A stretch of 64,000 bases of DNA from Calvatia gigantea (Eukaryota > Basidiomycota > Agaricomycetes > Agaricales > Lycoperdaceae). Below the pieces are notes generated by a model, which saw nothing but the letters and a program-made list of their open reading frames with translations, ran no database searches and had not been told where the DNA came from. The stretch is taken from assembly GCA_025093985.1 (NCBI GenBank), contig JACAAK010000006.1:1612001-1676000 (forward strand). Direction: 5' to 3'. A program made the translations under genes and the position numbers. Below, in pieces: positions 47,824 to 60,262 of the stretch (position 1 is the stretch's first letter; each line of letters begins with the position of its first letter).

Positions 47824-49629
47824 TTGTACGTACTGATGAATTGTTATTTTTGGTCCATAACGTGTTATTTCATGCTCTAGCTTTGTAGTTTTTCTCGATA
47901 TTGTTACTATATCAAACCGGTTCATAATGGCATTAACAGAATGGAAAGTGATGGAAAGCTCGAATCTTGCTTGTGTAAAGATTCTGAAGTGTTGTGGGGC
48001 GTTTTTTTAATGAGGTTTTCACTTAGTAAATGGAGGCAGTAAGTGATTGAAAGATTACGTTTTGGACTGTATAATTGCAGCCATGCTATTCTAATTCGCA
48101 ATCCAAGGGCGGGGTTTTCGAAAGGAGCTAGAGTTGAGTCAGACTGGGTTTGCTCCATCTCCACCGTCGCAGTGAAATAAAGCTAACTCGGCCTGACCTC
48201 ACAAATGGGCCTTCGCCACCTGCTCATTACTCGATCCCGTCTGATGAGTGAGCAAGCTCATTCCTTCCCGTCTGGCTGTCTGCGCCGCAAGTGCCAGTCC
48301 ATTCATTTGCCTTGTGTTTGGTTTCAGCTGATGTAACCTCCTAGAAATAGAGTTCTAATATTGGAAAGCTGTCAATATTCTTGGGCGACCCCCCTTAAAG
48401 TGGGGGTGACCCCGCCCACTCGGATAACTTATGGGGCCAGGCCAGGAGCGAGAGACAGATGGATTGGGGGTGGGGGGGTGCACCGGCTACGACCACGTGG
48501 CCCATACCAGACACCCCCGTGAAACCATGTGTTATCACCGAAGAGGCTCTGAAGGGTGTTGCTGAGGCAGAGGCTACCGGATATTACTTACCTCTGACTG
48601 CGTTTCCTATGCGAGCGCGGCGGCTCACGGCGCGCTCGTCTATGGTTGGTACATTCCCATGTTTTCCCCCATACACCTGTAAAGGTAGTTTTCCATTTCA
48701 CCTCAGATTTGTATTTTTTTTTTCATTCACTACGCCAGCCGTCTATGCAAGTGGACCCTGCTGTGCATTCCATTATGCCTGCTTTCGGATGGACGGCAAG
48801 CGATCGACGCTAACTTATATCTCGGGGTGGTCCCCGTGTTGGTATATGGGATTCTAGCATATGCTGACACAGCGCGCAGTCGAGCGTCTTGGTAAGTTGC
48901 ATGCTGTTTCTTTCTCGGTATAGTAGGGGGGCAGCCCAGCATGTCGGTAAGCCGAGTTCTTCATGCATTGGCGACGCCATTCTGATTTATCGGGTGCTGT
49001 AAATTGCGAAATCCACTTAATTACTCATCACGCCATAGTAATCCACATGCACACACGCAATGCCTGAGCTCTCCTTGCTCCATTTAACCGACGCATTCCT
49101 TAGGGCCAAAGGCCGCGACTCTTGATTGCCGGGGTGCATTAATTTTGCTCTCCTTGAAGCCGTGGTGGTGGTTGCGCGTCCTGGGTCCTGTTTGTTAGTC
49201 TTTATGTGGCGTTACTTCGAATCAGGAAACCCAACTCGCCGTAAAGCTCTGTTCGCTCAGGAAGATTATGCTTCATGAGAACTACCACTCACACATCCGC
49301 CGAGAGGGGTTCCCTATTGTGCGGGCTTATGAAAATTGCCAATAACAGGATGGCACCCCAGAAGGTTTAGGCCTCAGGAAAGGCTGTCCTTTGCAATATC
49401 ACACTGTTCGCCTTAATCCTCCGAGACTCCGGCCAAGGGTCAGCAGGCCTGTATCGTCGGCCGTTGAACGTTAAATATCCAAGGTCACTCTCATCACTGA
49501 TCATACCACTTTGTCGCGGCCCTTGCATAATCTGTGATCTTGGCGTTCAACCCCACAGGGCATTCCCATTTTCGCTTGGTGGGGATAAATACTGGTGTAT
49601 CCAGTTGGGCTTGTTATTACCACCCGACG
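47824..49629. other. Intergenic, no gene supported
   Basis: About 1.8 kb. One 133-codon frame at 48459 has no domain and no splice partner. No RNA gene or repeat was recognised. Confidence 0.45.
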
Positions 49630-50647
49630 ATGATTCCGTATATTCCACCAGAGCTCACAGACGCTATCATCCACTGTTGCGCTACTGGCCTTGATTCGTA
49701 CCCTACCGCCCCAGGGTTTTCTCCCTCCAAGGCCAATCCTACCCTCCTCGCATGCAGTCTCGTTTGCAGGAATTGGTTTCCCGCAAGTCGGTCCCTCGCG
49801 TTCTCTTCTATTACTCTTAGGTGCACTCCCGGGGACATACGCTCCCTCATGGACGTAGTAACTTCTCCCGCCTGCACGTTTCGGGGTATCGTGCGCAATA
49901 TTAGGCTTGTCGTTCCCCATGGGAAACCAGGAGTATACGTACACGAGAACATATCACAGAACATGCTTGTGCAGCTCCTGAAGTATCTCTGTCTAAAATC
50001 CGTCACCGTTGAGGGTGCTGATGGCGCCGTCGTAACCCAAGACCAATCCTCGGCCAGAAAGCCCGTCCTAATCCGCGAGCAGGTATTCCGAGTGCTCAAG
50101 GATACTTTTTTTAACCTCCACAAAAACCAAGTGATCCCACCAATAACGTCTCTCACCCTCTCGTTTCTCCTGTTCGAAAGCTTCTGTGATACCACGCTTT
50201 TGATGGGATCCTTCCCTGAGGTGACTTCCCTCGCCCTCTGTAATCTTTCGTACGTCGTACCATGCGTACCGTCGAACCTGCCTCTCCAGAAACTGGGGAA
50301 TCTGCACATCGTGGGGAGGCAGACGCCCTCTCTCATGGTCCTGTGGTTGATGACAGCAGCGGAGATGATGATGACACCCATTCAAGAATTCAAAATGAGT
50401 GACGTAACAGAGGTCGTGGATGTACAGCGTGTAGGTAGCTACTTGGGCGCTCGTCGGAGGGTGCTGAAGCGGTTTGAGATCGAGTTCAGGGTAGGATGGG
50501 AGGAAAATGGAAACAGTGCGTGCTTTTCGATCCTTATTCGTCTGAGAAACAGGAGCTAAGATTCGGGTTGCAGGTGTACTAAAGCGGGCGTTGGACCAAC
50601 TAGGACGCCCCGAAGACTTACCACGAGTCATTGTCCACAAGAACTAA
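49630..50647 (+). CDS. F-box-like protein
   Basis: N-terminus MIPYIPPELTDAIIHCC, then LLACSLVCRNWFPASRSLAFSSITL, the F-box-like pattern of Agaricomycete substrate receptors (LPxEL, CxLVCRxW). The middle holds leucine-rich segments such as ITSLTLSFLLFESF, VTSLALCNLSYVV and LQKLGNLHIV, as in leucine-rich repeats. Exons 49630-50515 and 50574-50647, 319 residues. The last intron uses a gtgcgt donor and yields VLKRALDQLGRPEDLPRVIVHKN. The likely role, binding targets for SCF ubiquitin ligase through Skp1, is family knowledge; the substrate is unknown. Its stop codon overlaps that of RAD17 on the other strand. Confidence 0.75.
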
Positions 50648-53316
50648 AACTCCTCGATATCATCGTCCTCCAACCAACCACCATCCACACCATCAGGGAC
50701 CTTCATCTTCCTGATGGTTTCGCCTTCTTCGAGAAGACCCTGTTCTTCGTCACCAACCACATCCTCATCCACTTGCTGACCCCTTTGCCCTTCGCCTTTC
50801 GTGAACACCAACCTCGAGAACAACGAATGGGAAGCCGGGAATCCTTTGTTTCCCAAAAGCCCCCCTCCACCAGCCTCTTGCTTCAATCGTAGCACCGCTC
50901 CCAATTCCAATGCTACCTCTGAATTACTCCATCTTGACGTTTCCTAGCCAATTTTTTTAGCAATGGCAAACTGTTTCTTGGAAGGACTATGTACCGTGAT
51001 CAAGGACTCAGTTGAGCCCAAACCTTTATGAACCATCATCCAATGTCGAGTATCATCAACAGCTTCCAGTGCCTCTTTCTCTTTCTCTAGATAATCGAAA
51101 TAATCCGGCTTATACACTTTTTGAGAACGCCGTGGAACGGGTGAGGGGAGAGATTGGAGTGTGCCGAGTGTTAGGAGGTGGAAACGGTGTGGATTAACTT
51201 GGTACCACTATTAATCATGGGTGGTGTTAGCGAAAGAGACCGGAAAGAAAGATATTAGACATAACCGACCGTTTCGCCACCACTACTATCTACCCAACTG
51301 AGCCAGTCTATGACACCTTGGCATTGGTCAAGTTCGTCGCAGAATTGAGTGTAGTTTTGGTGGATGTAGAGCGAGAACAGGGATGAATCGATTGGAGAGT
51401 CCGCGTATAACGTCTTTTGTGGATGGTCGGTTTCAGTTTGCGAATGAGCAAAGGGTGGAGATTGGAGATAAGCAGACGTACGTCGACGTCCACGCGACTT
51501 CCGCGCTTTTCGTGTTCCTTAAGGTGCGAGGGCAACTTGGGTGGATCTTTGATCTTGGCATCCAGTTCCCGTTCTTTCTTAACATCTTTCACCGATGCAG
51601 ATGGACTTGGAGGATCACCTTTACCTGCAAGCCCCCATCCGAACGATTGTCAGATTCCTACCCATTCAAAGTAGAAGAGGCAAAAACAATATACGTTTGT
51701 TGTACAAGACTTTCCCAATTAGATGAAATAGAACCAAGCTGGACTCTCGTCTTGTAATAGCTTCCATGAGCGCAGTCGACTCAGAGGCACGCTTCTTCCT
51801 TCCGGATTTCTTGATGGCTATACTGCTGAACTGAAGTGCCATGATCGCACTACGAATATCGCCGTTAGCGGATTCGATTATGATGTCGATCGTTTCTTTG
51901 GTCGGCGTTGCGAAACGGGAACGAGGTGATGAAGAAGCGTGTCTGTCAACAAGTCCCGTCAGGGCCTTCTTCATAAGTGTTGGCGCGATGGGGTTAAACC
52001 TATCTATGTATCAGTCGTTGGAAAAACAGTAAAGAGTGAATAACGTACACAATTTGGGTCACATATGGTCCTCCCAATAAATCTCTTGGTAACGCAGTCC
52101 TAATATCAAGTACACCACCCTTCTCTCGGCTCCAGGCGTGTCCACCTCCGCTGGTTAATAATTCATCCCGTGCCTCACCTCGTATCGTGGCGTCACTGAT
52201 GACGATTATGACGGGCACAGCAGAAATTGACTGGGATGACGCTTCGACGAAAGCGCGAAGAGCAGAGTGGAACTTGGCCTGAGTTTCTGCATGAAGGATG
52301 TTTGGCAGGTCTTCTAACAGGATTATATGTTTGAGTGGAAAAGAGGAAGGGGAATTGGATTTTCGCTGCGTGGAGCCTGACGAAAATGGACTGAAATTTG
52401 AAGTGGACATTTCGGAGAAGATGCTGCGGCAGCTCGTAGCTCTGTTGAAAAATGCTTCGAACTTGCTAAACATGGTCTCATAGTCGCCGTTAAACTCGGA
52501 GGGTGAGTCTGTAGACCATACGTCAGATATTAGATACGATGACAAAATAGGGAAGAAATGAGATACAAACCCCAGGAGGCAGCAGAACTCTCTCCCGTCG
52601 CATTCCGCCATTCCAGGACGTCGAACCTCATTTCGCGGGCAAGTACTCGTACCGTTGCAGTTTTCCCTGTTCCTGCTGGTCCTGTTAAAGCAAGTATTTT
52701 CTATTCATCGCCGAATGAGGTCGAGTAGAGAAAGATAGGAAAGGTCGCACCCTATAACGTCGCGATTTTCCTGAAGGCCCTCCCTCAAATGCCTCTGTGA
52801 GCCACCGACGTACATCCTCGACCTTCCTTACATGAACGGCAAGCTCCGCCTGCCCAGACATAAAGTAAGAACGTCCACGAGGTGCGAAAGAAACTCACTT
52901 CTGTCGCTGGCTCGTAAATATCCACCCACAGACGATCATCTATATTTCAGGAAACTATAAACCGGGTAAGGCTGAGGCATTGGGCAAAGCACACCATATA
53001 TTTGCCCTTCCACAGGATCAGCATCCACTGAAGCTTCAACCGCTTTCTCTTTCCCTTTACGTTTCTCTATTGCTGACTCCCGTAGAATAGGTGCTGGCGA
53101 CGCGGAATGGTTTCGCAAATTGTTGTACTAAGCCAACGAATTAGTCTACATTCAATGTCCAGGAACTAGCAGTCCCAAACATACAGCCGTCAATGGATCA
53201 AACCGTTTTTGTGAGGATGACGATGGCTGACTGAGGCTCGTTGTACCCAACTTCACGACTGCATGCTTGGCTTTCCCCGTTTTGTTTTGAGTGGACGGTT
53301 GCGATTTCGGAGGCAT
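50644..53316 (-). CDS. RAD17: Checkpoint clamp-loader Rad17
   Basis: Replication factor C-like AAA+ ATPase that loads the Rad9-Hus1-Rad1 clamp at DNA damage, in the nucleus. Start at 53316 (MPPKSQPSTQNKTGK). Seen: WVDIYEPATEAELAVHVRKVEDVRRW (clamp-loader N-terminal pattern), Walker A LTGPAGTGKTATV, then VLEWRNA, a Walker B-like HIILLEDLPNIL, DIRTALPRDLLGGPYVTQI and the arginine-finger region RFNPIAPTLMKKAL, SANGDIRSAIMALQF. The C-terminal part has YADSPIDSSLFSLYIHQNY, CDELDQCQGVIDWLSWVD and an acidic end (WLEDDDIEEF), as in Rad17/Rad24. Introns are canonical where traced; one of 51 nt near 50953-51003 removes an in-frame stop. No frame break seen. Confidence 0.9.
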
Positions 53317-53670
53317 TTTTGGAAGATGATCAGTGAATTGTGCTGGCAGCCTTTTATGATCGACGCGACGCCAGCCAAAGAGCGTGTTGCTCAATGACCC
53401 TGAACGTGATACATGCGTGACCTCTGGTGATAATTATTTGGAAAATCCACAGGTGGGGAAAGTAGGGTTGTCGAGTAAGCGGACACCCAATACTGTCAAA
53501 AATACCCAACACATGTTTTAGCCTGAGGCGTACGAAACGGAATGATTATCTATCGCTGGATGGCCTGAAAGGAACCAGATCATATTAAGTAGGATTGACT
53601 ACAAATAATGCCTATCATATAGCAATGCGTGCGCGCTGTGCGAAGGTGCAATATCTACACCAGCTTTAAT
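53317..53670. promoter_or_regulatory. RAD17 upstream region
   Basis: 354 bases between the RAD17 start and the stop of the first FAD oxidase, both minus strand. No feature recognised. Confidence 0.4.
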
Positions 53671-55683
53671 TTACATAGGACAGGTCAAATCACCGTTCCA
53701 CTCCTCAGATCCTACACCCTCTGCGACTAAGAACAACGACCTGGGGTCATATTTACGCTTGATCGACCGCAGCTTATTATAATGGCTTCCGAAGAATGAC
53801 CTCCTAAAATCGGGTTCATATAACGACGCCTGCAGAATTAAAATGGAATGCTGAGTTCGGTCGGGGGGAGGCTAGTTTTACTGATTCTCACCTCATTCAT
53901 GTACGTAGCCGAATCCGGGGAGATTGGTTCCAAACGCCTAACATCCTGTGCAACCTGCTGGCGGACCTGGCGGACGACCTCCCCAGAATCACCCTCCTCC
54001 CAGGAGCCTGCCGTATACACAAAGGCAACTGCCTTTCGCCAGCCCGGATGCAAAGCAACAGAGTCGGGGTCAGTGTGAGCTACCGCGCCACCTGCAACAA
54101 AACTGATAAAAATCCATGAAAGGTTGTGGTAAGGATTCAACTCGAAATAGCATAGAGCATGGTACATACTTGATTGCAATGAAGTCAAAGCTGAGGAGCA
54201 ACCGAGCTGTTTCTTCTGCTCGTTGTTCCGCAGCGTCACGAGACAAAAGTCGAGATGCCAACTCGACATTTCCTCCAACTTGGTCGAAGCCCGGGCCCGA
54301 ACCCATGGTCATGTTCACCCAAGTGTGGAAGTTATCGAAAGGTAAGGTGAAGGCCAAGGCATCAGGCTGTCCAGTTGCGTTACGGGCGAAGTCGAAGAAC
54401 GGCAGAATGGTTGCATTCGCTTCTGCCCATGAAACGTTGGGTGCGACGAAGAACGCAAACAACGATTGGTTACTTAAGAAGGAGTACCCGCCCCAACCCG
54501 CATCGGAGAGTTTAGGGTGTAGCCGAAGAAACTCAGTGATGACGGTTTGCGCAACCTGAGGATCGGAGAAGGTAACATTGACACCGGACATTATCAGCGG
54601 TACGAGGTCATAGGTCCGGTAGGTCACAGAGGTGACGACGCCCCAGGAGCCAGCACCCCCTCCCCTGAGGGCCCAGAAAAGATCTGAATTACGATGGGCG
54701 TTTGCAACGACGTGGTCACCGCCAGCTTTGACGACGGTGAACTGGAGGGCGTTATCGACTCCTAATTTTAAGAGTGAGCTGGTGCAGTCCATCAGGTCAA
54801 ACCAACCAACCAAGGCCGTATTTAGCGGAGAATGCGCTGTGTCCACCACCCATAATCCAACCACCTGCTGCTCCGACAGACATACCAGTTGATATCCCCC
54901 CTACAACGAAACGTTGGTGCTCTGCTGCGGCTGCGTAAGCTTCTTTCCATTGTACACCAGCACCGAGAGTCAACGCTAGACGCTATTTAAGGAGACAGGA
55001 CACCTGAGTCAGAGGGAACACACGTACCAGGTACAGCTTCACTGCTTGAGCCACCTTCAGGAATGAAGTTGGTATCATATGTGATATTCTTGAGATGGTG
55101 GGTCCATATCATGAAGGCACCCTGGCCCGCACTTCGTCCAAGGTAATCGTGTCTAGCAAGGTATCAGACATTGTACCGTGTTATCCAATCTCAAAACTTA
55201 CCCGGTATTCTTGACTACGAATCTGAGGTTGTGTTGAGTCGCGAATCTGACGGCGACTTGTACGTCATCCACAGTCCCGGCGTCAACACCGATAGGGGGA
55301 ACACTGCCTTGTTCGCAAGGCAGATTGAGGGTAGTGTTCAGATAGCAGGCGCTAATACTCCCATTCTTGTTCGTATAACCCTCGAAGTTGGTGTTCTGAT
55401 ATGCTCCAGATTGATCCGCGCGCCAATTGCCATCACGCCAGTTCAGTTGCACGTCCGAGCAGTTGCCAGAAGGGTTTCCGACGGGGTAACAAGGAGAAGC
55501 AGGGGGAACAGGACGGATGAGGGGTTGAGACAAATTGCTGGCCAAGGAAGCGAAATCTTGTTCGCTCGGCCAGCATGACTGACCGTAGAGACAGCGACAC
55601 CCCTTGGTTGAGGTGGTGGTCTGAGCAAGAACAAGGCTAAGCGGAAGGAAAGGTAGGATATCGTGGAGGAATCCAAGTCTCAT
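53671..55683 (-). CDS. Secreted FAD-linked oxidoreductase (BBE-like), copy 1
   Basis: Flavoenzyme of the FAD_binding_4/berberine-bridge class; substrate unknown. Start at 55683: MRLGFLHDILPFLPLSLVLAQ is a signal peptide. The FAD-binding half has [47 protein letters not shown] (the His after NTG fits the covalent-FAD ligand), GAGVQWKEAYAAAAEHQRFVVGG and GGWIMGGGHSA. Then DLFWALRGGGAGSWGVVTSV, a substrate domain with many N-glycosylation sequons, and the ending KRKYDPRSLFLVAEGVGSEEW, the usual BBE C-terminus. Introns are regular and the frame is open throughout. Its near-copy at 56591 is broken, so this is the working gene of the pair. Confidence 0.88.
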
Positions 55684-56590
55684 CGTGACCTTGAGATGGA
55701 TGATTATTTGTCGGTCTGTCTGAGGCCTTTATAAGCGGAAGTGAGGTCCTTGGCGCAGCCTCGACGTCACTTTCGAGCGTACCAGCGCTGGGATATGGAG
55801 TTTCCGTAATATGTGGTGTCTGTGCTGGCGCCGTGCTGCCCTTGATAACTATCATAAGTTGTTTTACTCAATTGCCCTGACTTGCTGCGCAGGCTGGGTG
55901 CAAACTTCGAAGCACTCTAAGAATTATGCCCTATAAATCAAAGATCCTTGGGGTGGTATGCTGGGTGAAGTTGTATTCCTGCCAGGAATTTACCTGATCG
56001 GTCCAACAGGTTTACAAGATGAAAGTACCGAAGGGTGGAGTTGTGGGCGGCATCGGACAGTAGCTGTGAATTCAACCCATACAGCCATCCGCAGCCGCAG
56101 CTCCAAGCGCCGAATTGTAAGGAAATTGATAAAAATCTCAATATAAAATCGGCATAGGTTCACTCCCGTAGTGTTTGTGCAATGCACAAAATCATGAGGC
56201 GTTATGGCTATGGGACTTGTCCCTGAGCTCATTCTATTGCAATTCTGCCTCAGCGCCTGATTGTGTGCTGTGAAGGCGACAATGGGTCATTTTGCTTACG
56301 TTATCACAGGTTTTGCGATTCATGAGGGGGACCAGCTCACACAATCTTCTTGTATCGCATCGCCTCGTCGGCTCGGTGGATTGGAGGTTAAGACAATTAT
56401 TTGGGAACTCAAAGTTGTTGAGACTAGACATCCAATACTGACCGTCTGATCTAAACCGAGGTGTATCGAATGGAATGGTTTTTTAGCGCTGCGTGGTCTG
56501 TGAAAAGAACTGTATCGTATTAAGCAGGATTGACCAAAAGTGAGATCTATAGCATTGCAGCGAAGGTGTGATGTCTACACCAACTCTAAT
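55684..56590. other. Spacer between tandem oxidases, no gene seen
   Basis: 907 bases that must contain the promoter of copy 1. No open frame resembles a gene. Confidence 0.4.
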
Positions 56591-58601
56591 TTACATAGGG
56601 CAGGTCAAACTACCGTCCCATTCCTCAGATCCTACACCCCCTGTAACTAGAAACAACGACTTGGGGTTATATTTACGTTTGACAGACAGCAGCTTATTAT
56701 AGTGGCTTCCAAAGAATGACCTCCTGAAATCGGGTTCATATAACGACGCCTCAAGAATTATATAGAATGTCAAAATGAGTTGAGGATAAAAACTGGTTTA
56801 ATTAGTGCCCACCTCATTCATGTAAGTAGCTGAGCCCGGGGGAAATTGGTTCCAAACGCCTAACGTTTCGTGCAACCTCTGGCGGACCTGGCGTACGACT
56901 CCCTCAGAGTCACCCTCTTCCCAGGAACCTGCTGTATACACATGGGCAACTGCCTTCCGCCAACCTGGATGCAAAGCAACCGAGCCAGGGTCAGCATGAG
57001 CTACTGCACCACCCGCAATGAAACTGACAAAACCCATGGAAGGTCGTAATGAATATTCATCCTGAGATGACAAAGAGTATAGTACGTACTTGATCGCAAC
57101 GAAGTCAAAGCTGAGCAATAATCGAGCTGTTTCTTCTGCTCATCGCGAGACAAAAGTCGAGATGCCAACTCGACATTTCCTCCAACTTGGTCAACATATG
57201 GGCCTGAATTCATGGTAAATTTGAACCAAGTGTGGAAGTTCTCGAAAGGTTCGGTGAAAACATCAACATCAGGCTGCTCAGTTGCGTTCCGAGCGAGGTC
57301 GAAGAACGGCAGGATGGTTGCGTTCGCTTCTGTCCACGAGACGTTGGGCGCGATGAAGAATGCAGACAAAGACTGGTTACTCAAGAAAGAGTACCCACCC
57401 CAACCTACATCGGAGAGTTTTGGATGCAGTCGAAGGAACTCGGTGGTGACGGTTTGTGTGACCTGAGGATTGAAGAAAGTAACATCAACCCCGGACATTA
57501 TCAGTGGTACGAGGTCATAGGTCCGGTATGTGACAGAAAGTGACGACACCCCAAGAGCCAGCCCCTCCTCCCCCGAGGGCCCAGAAGAGATCTGGATTTC
57601 GATGGGGATTTGCAACGACGTGGTCACCGTCAGCCTTGACAATAGTGAACTGTAGGGCATTATCGACTCCTATTTCGAGAGTGAGCTGGTAGAATTTACC
57701 AAGTCAAACCAACTAACCAAGGCCGTATTTGGCAAAGAATGCGCTGTGCCCACCACCCATGACCCAACCACCTGCTGCCCCAACGGACGTAGTAGTTGAT
57801 AATCCCCCTACAATAAAACGTTGATGCTCTGCTGCGGCTGCGTAAGCTTCCCCCCATTGAACGCTAGCACCGAGAGTCAGCGCTAGATGTAACTTAAGCA
57901 AACCAGACATCTGAGTTGGAGGGAAAGCACGTACCAGGCACAGCTTCGTTGCTTGAACCACCTTCAGGGATGAAGTTGGCATCATATGTGATATTTTTGA
58001 GATTATGAGTCCATATCATAAAGGCGCCTTGACCAGCACTTCGTCCAAGGTAATCATGCCTGACAAAGTATCGGTCATTGTATTGTTTTAATACAATCAA
58101 AGACTTACCCGGTATTCTTTACTACGAACCTGAGGTTGTGTTGAGCTGCGAATCTGACGGCGGCTTGCACATCACCCATGGCCACGGCGTCGACACCGAT
58201 AAGGGGGACACTGCCTTGTTCGCAAGGCAGATTGAGGGTCGCGTTCAAATAACAAGCACTGATACTCCCATTCTTGTTCGTATAACCCTCGAAGTTGGTG
58301 TTCTGGTACGCCCCCGATTGATCTGCGCGCCAAATGCCATTGTGCCAGTTCAGTTGGACGTCCGAACAGTTGCCAGAAGGGTTTCCGACGGGGTAACAAG
58401 CAGAGGCAGGAGGAACAGGACAGATGAGGGAACAGGACGGATGAGAGGCCGGGACAAATTGCTGGCCAAGGAAGCGAAATCTTGTTCGCTCGGCCAGCAC
58501 GACTGGCCACAGAGACAGCGGCACCCTTTGTTATGGATGGTGTTCTGAGCAAGAATAACTGGGAGGAAAGGTAGGATGTTGCGGAGGAACCTAAACCTCA
58601 T
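56591..58601 (-). pseudogene. Secreted FAD-linked oxidoreductase, copy 2, frame-broken
   Basis: Tandem copy of the gene at 53671. Start at 58601 (MRFRFLRNILPFLPVILAQ) and end KRKYNPKSLFLVTGGVGSEEW are preserved, as are [29 protein letters not shown] and the glycosylation-rich middle. Several changes break the frame relative to copy 1: a 17-base direct duplication (58412-58428 and 58429-58445) in the first exon, one extra base near 57532-57545, and a 13-base loss near 57131-57150. The rest shows substitutions but no gross loss, so the inactivation looks recent. Confidence 0.82.
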
Positions 58602-60262
58602 CGCGGCCCTGAGAAAGATGGAAGTTTGCCGGGCTGCTGAGGACCTTTATAAGTAAAAGTGGGGTCCCCGCCACTGGCCTCCACGTCACTAGGCAAATTT
58701 CGAGCGTACCAGTGCCGAGAATGAGGGTTCTTGTAAAATGTGGAATCCGCGTTGGCGATGTGCTGCTCCTGATAACTACCACAAGTTGTGTTATCCAGCG
58801 GCCGCGCAGGTTTTGCGCAAAGTATCGTAAGTATCTTTTGTTTTACAAAACAAGATCGCCGCGCTAGTGACTGGGCGGAGTTGTCTTCCTTCCGATGTAG
58901 GTTTTGGCAAAATGGAGGTATCGAAGGGCGAGTGGTGCGTGACATCAGGCCCGCAATAGCTGAAACCGCGAATTTCAACTCTCATACAACTATCCGCAGC
59001 AACGAGGGGAGCGAGTGGTTGGCGCTGGGCGGTAAGGTTATCTCCAAGTTTTAATATAGAAACCATTCTAATATGAGGTCGGTTCCCGTGTTGTTCGTGG
59101 TCCAGGACTGCGCAAAGTCCTGAGGCGATCATGGCTGAGAAGGTTCTCGAATCAGACCATGAGCCAGCGCTGTGCACTATAGTACGAGATGCCTAATCGT
59201 GTGCCGTAGAGGCGTTATCGTGGTCCGTGTTTAATAAGGAGAGTCACTGTAGCATTCAACTGATCCCAACCTCAGGAACTTCTTCTATTTTCCGTCCAGT
59301 AGGACTTTCTGAAGCCCTAATTTTGTTCCGTAGGTGCGCTGTTGCAGAGTTAGCTTCTAGAATAGACCAGGGAATGCCCGTGGTATCGTATGAACAGCCG
59401 AGAAGACGGTGAACAGGTAGAAGAGGGGGAAGAAGAGCACTGTGAGAACCCGGAAGCTGCCGTCGCCTTCCACAATGAGCATCACCAAAAGCTGCCCTTC
59501 ACCATTATTCTCCTTGGCTAGGGGTGCCCGTCCGGAAAATACTTGATGTGTTCAGAAGATCTTAACAAGCAGGGAAGCTTGGATAGCAGGGTCGCCAAAC
59601 GGATCACCGCACCCCGTATGAGGACAGATCTCATTCAATCTTTATATTTAGGTTTGGGATCGTGCCTTTGAAACCGAAATTGGCGCTGCGTTGTGTGTTA
59701 TAAACCAAAAATTGGTACGAACCCTCAGTTACTTTAATAACTTCTCGAGGAGGACAAATATCAATCGAGGACGGATATATATATTTCCCGTTTCTGAATA
59801 CATTTCAATCCTCAAAGCTTCAAAGCGGATGTGAGTAGGACTTTCTGAGAGACTAAACGTATGAACTTTCGAAGAGCACCACGAGGGAACGGCTTAAATA
59901 GTTGGACTAGCTTCGAGCTATTAGGCTCTTGAACCCGAAGCTTGAGACCTTGAGGCCCGATTAATACTGAGGCGCTGATCCGATTTCTTCTGTAAACAGC
60001 TGTATCAAATCCACTGGCCAGATCCGTCTCCACTTCATTTAACCAGTTCTAGTAGCAAGATTTGCTGTATAAACGGCTGAGTTATAGTCGTGATATATGC
60101 GTGATGATTGGATCTACTGCTACTAGAGTTGCTGTAGCCCACAGTTGGTGCCGGGGATTGTGATCACCCTTCTCTTAACAACCTGGAAAATCCTGCTCAT
60201 AACCTTTCTTATATATACGAAATATGGGGTTTCTTGTTCAGCTGACCCTGACCCTCCCATAA
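58602..60262. other. Intergenic, no gene supported
   Basis: About 1.7 kb between the pseudogene start and the seven-TM gene on the other strand. The part nearest the pseudogene is its former promoter. Short open frames only. Confidence 0.45.

Noticed and set aside
48459..48857. A 132-codon plus-strand frame
   Set aside because: No domain, rich in rare residues such as Trp and Cys, and no supporting exon nearby.
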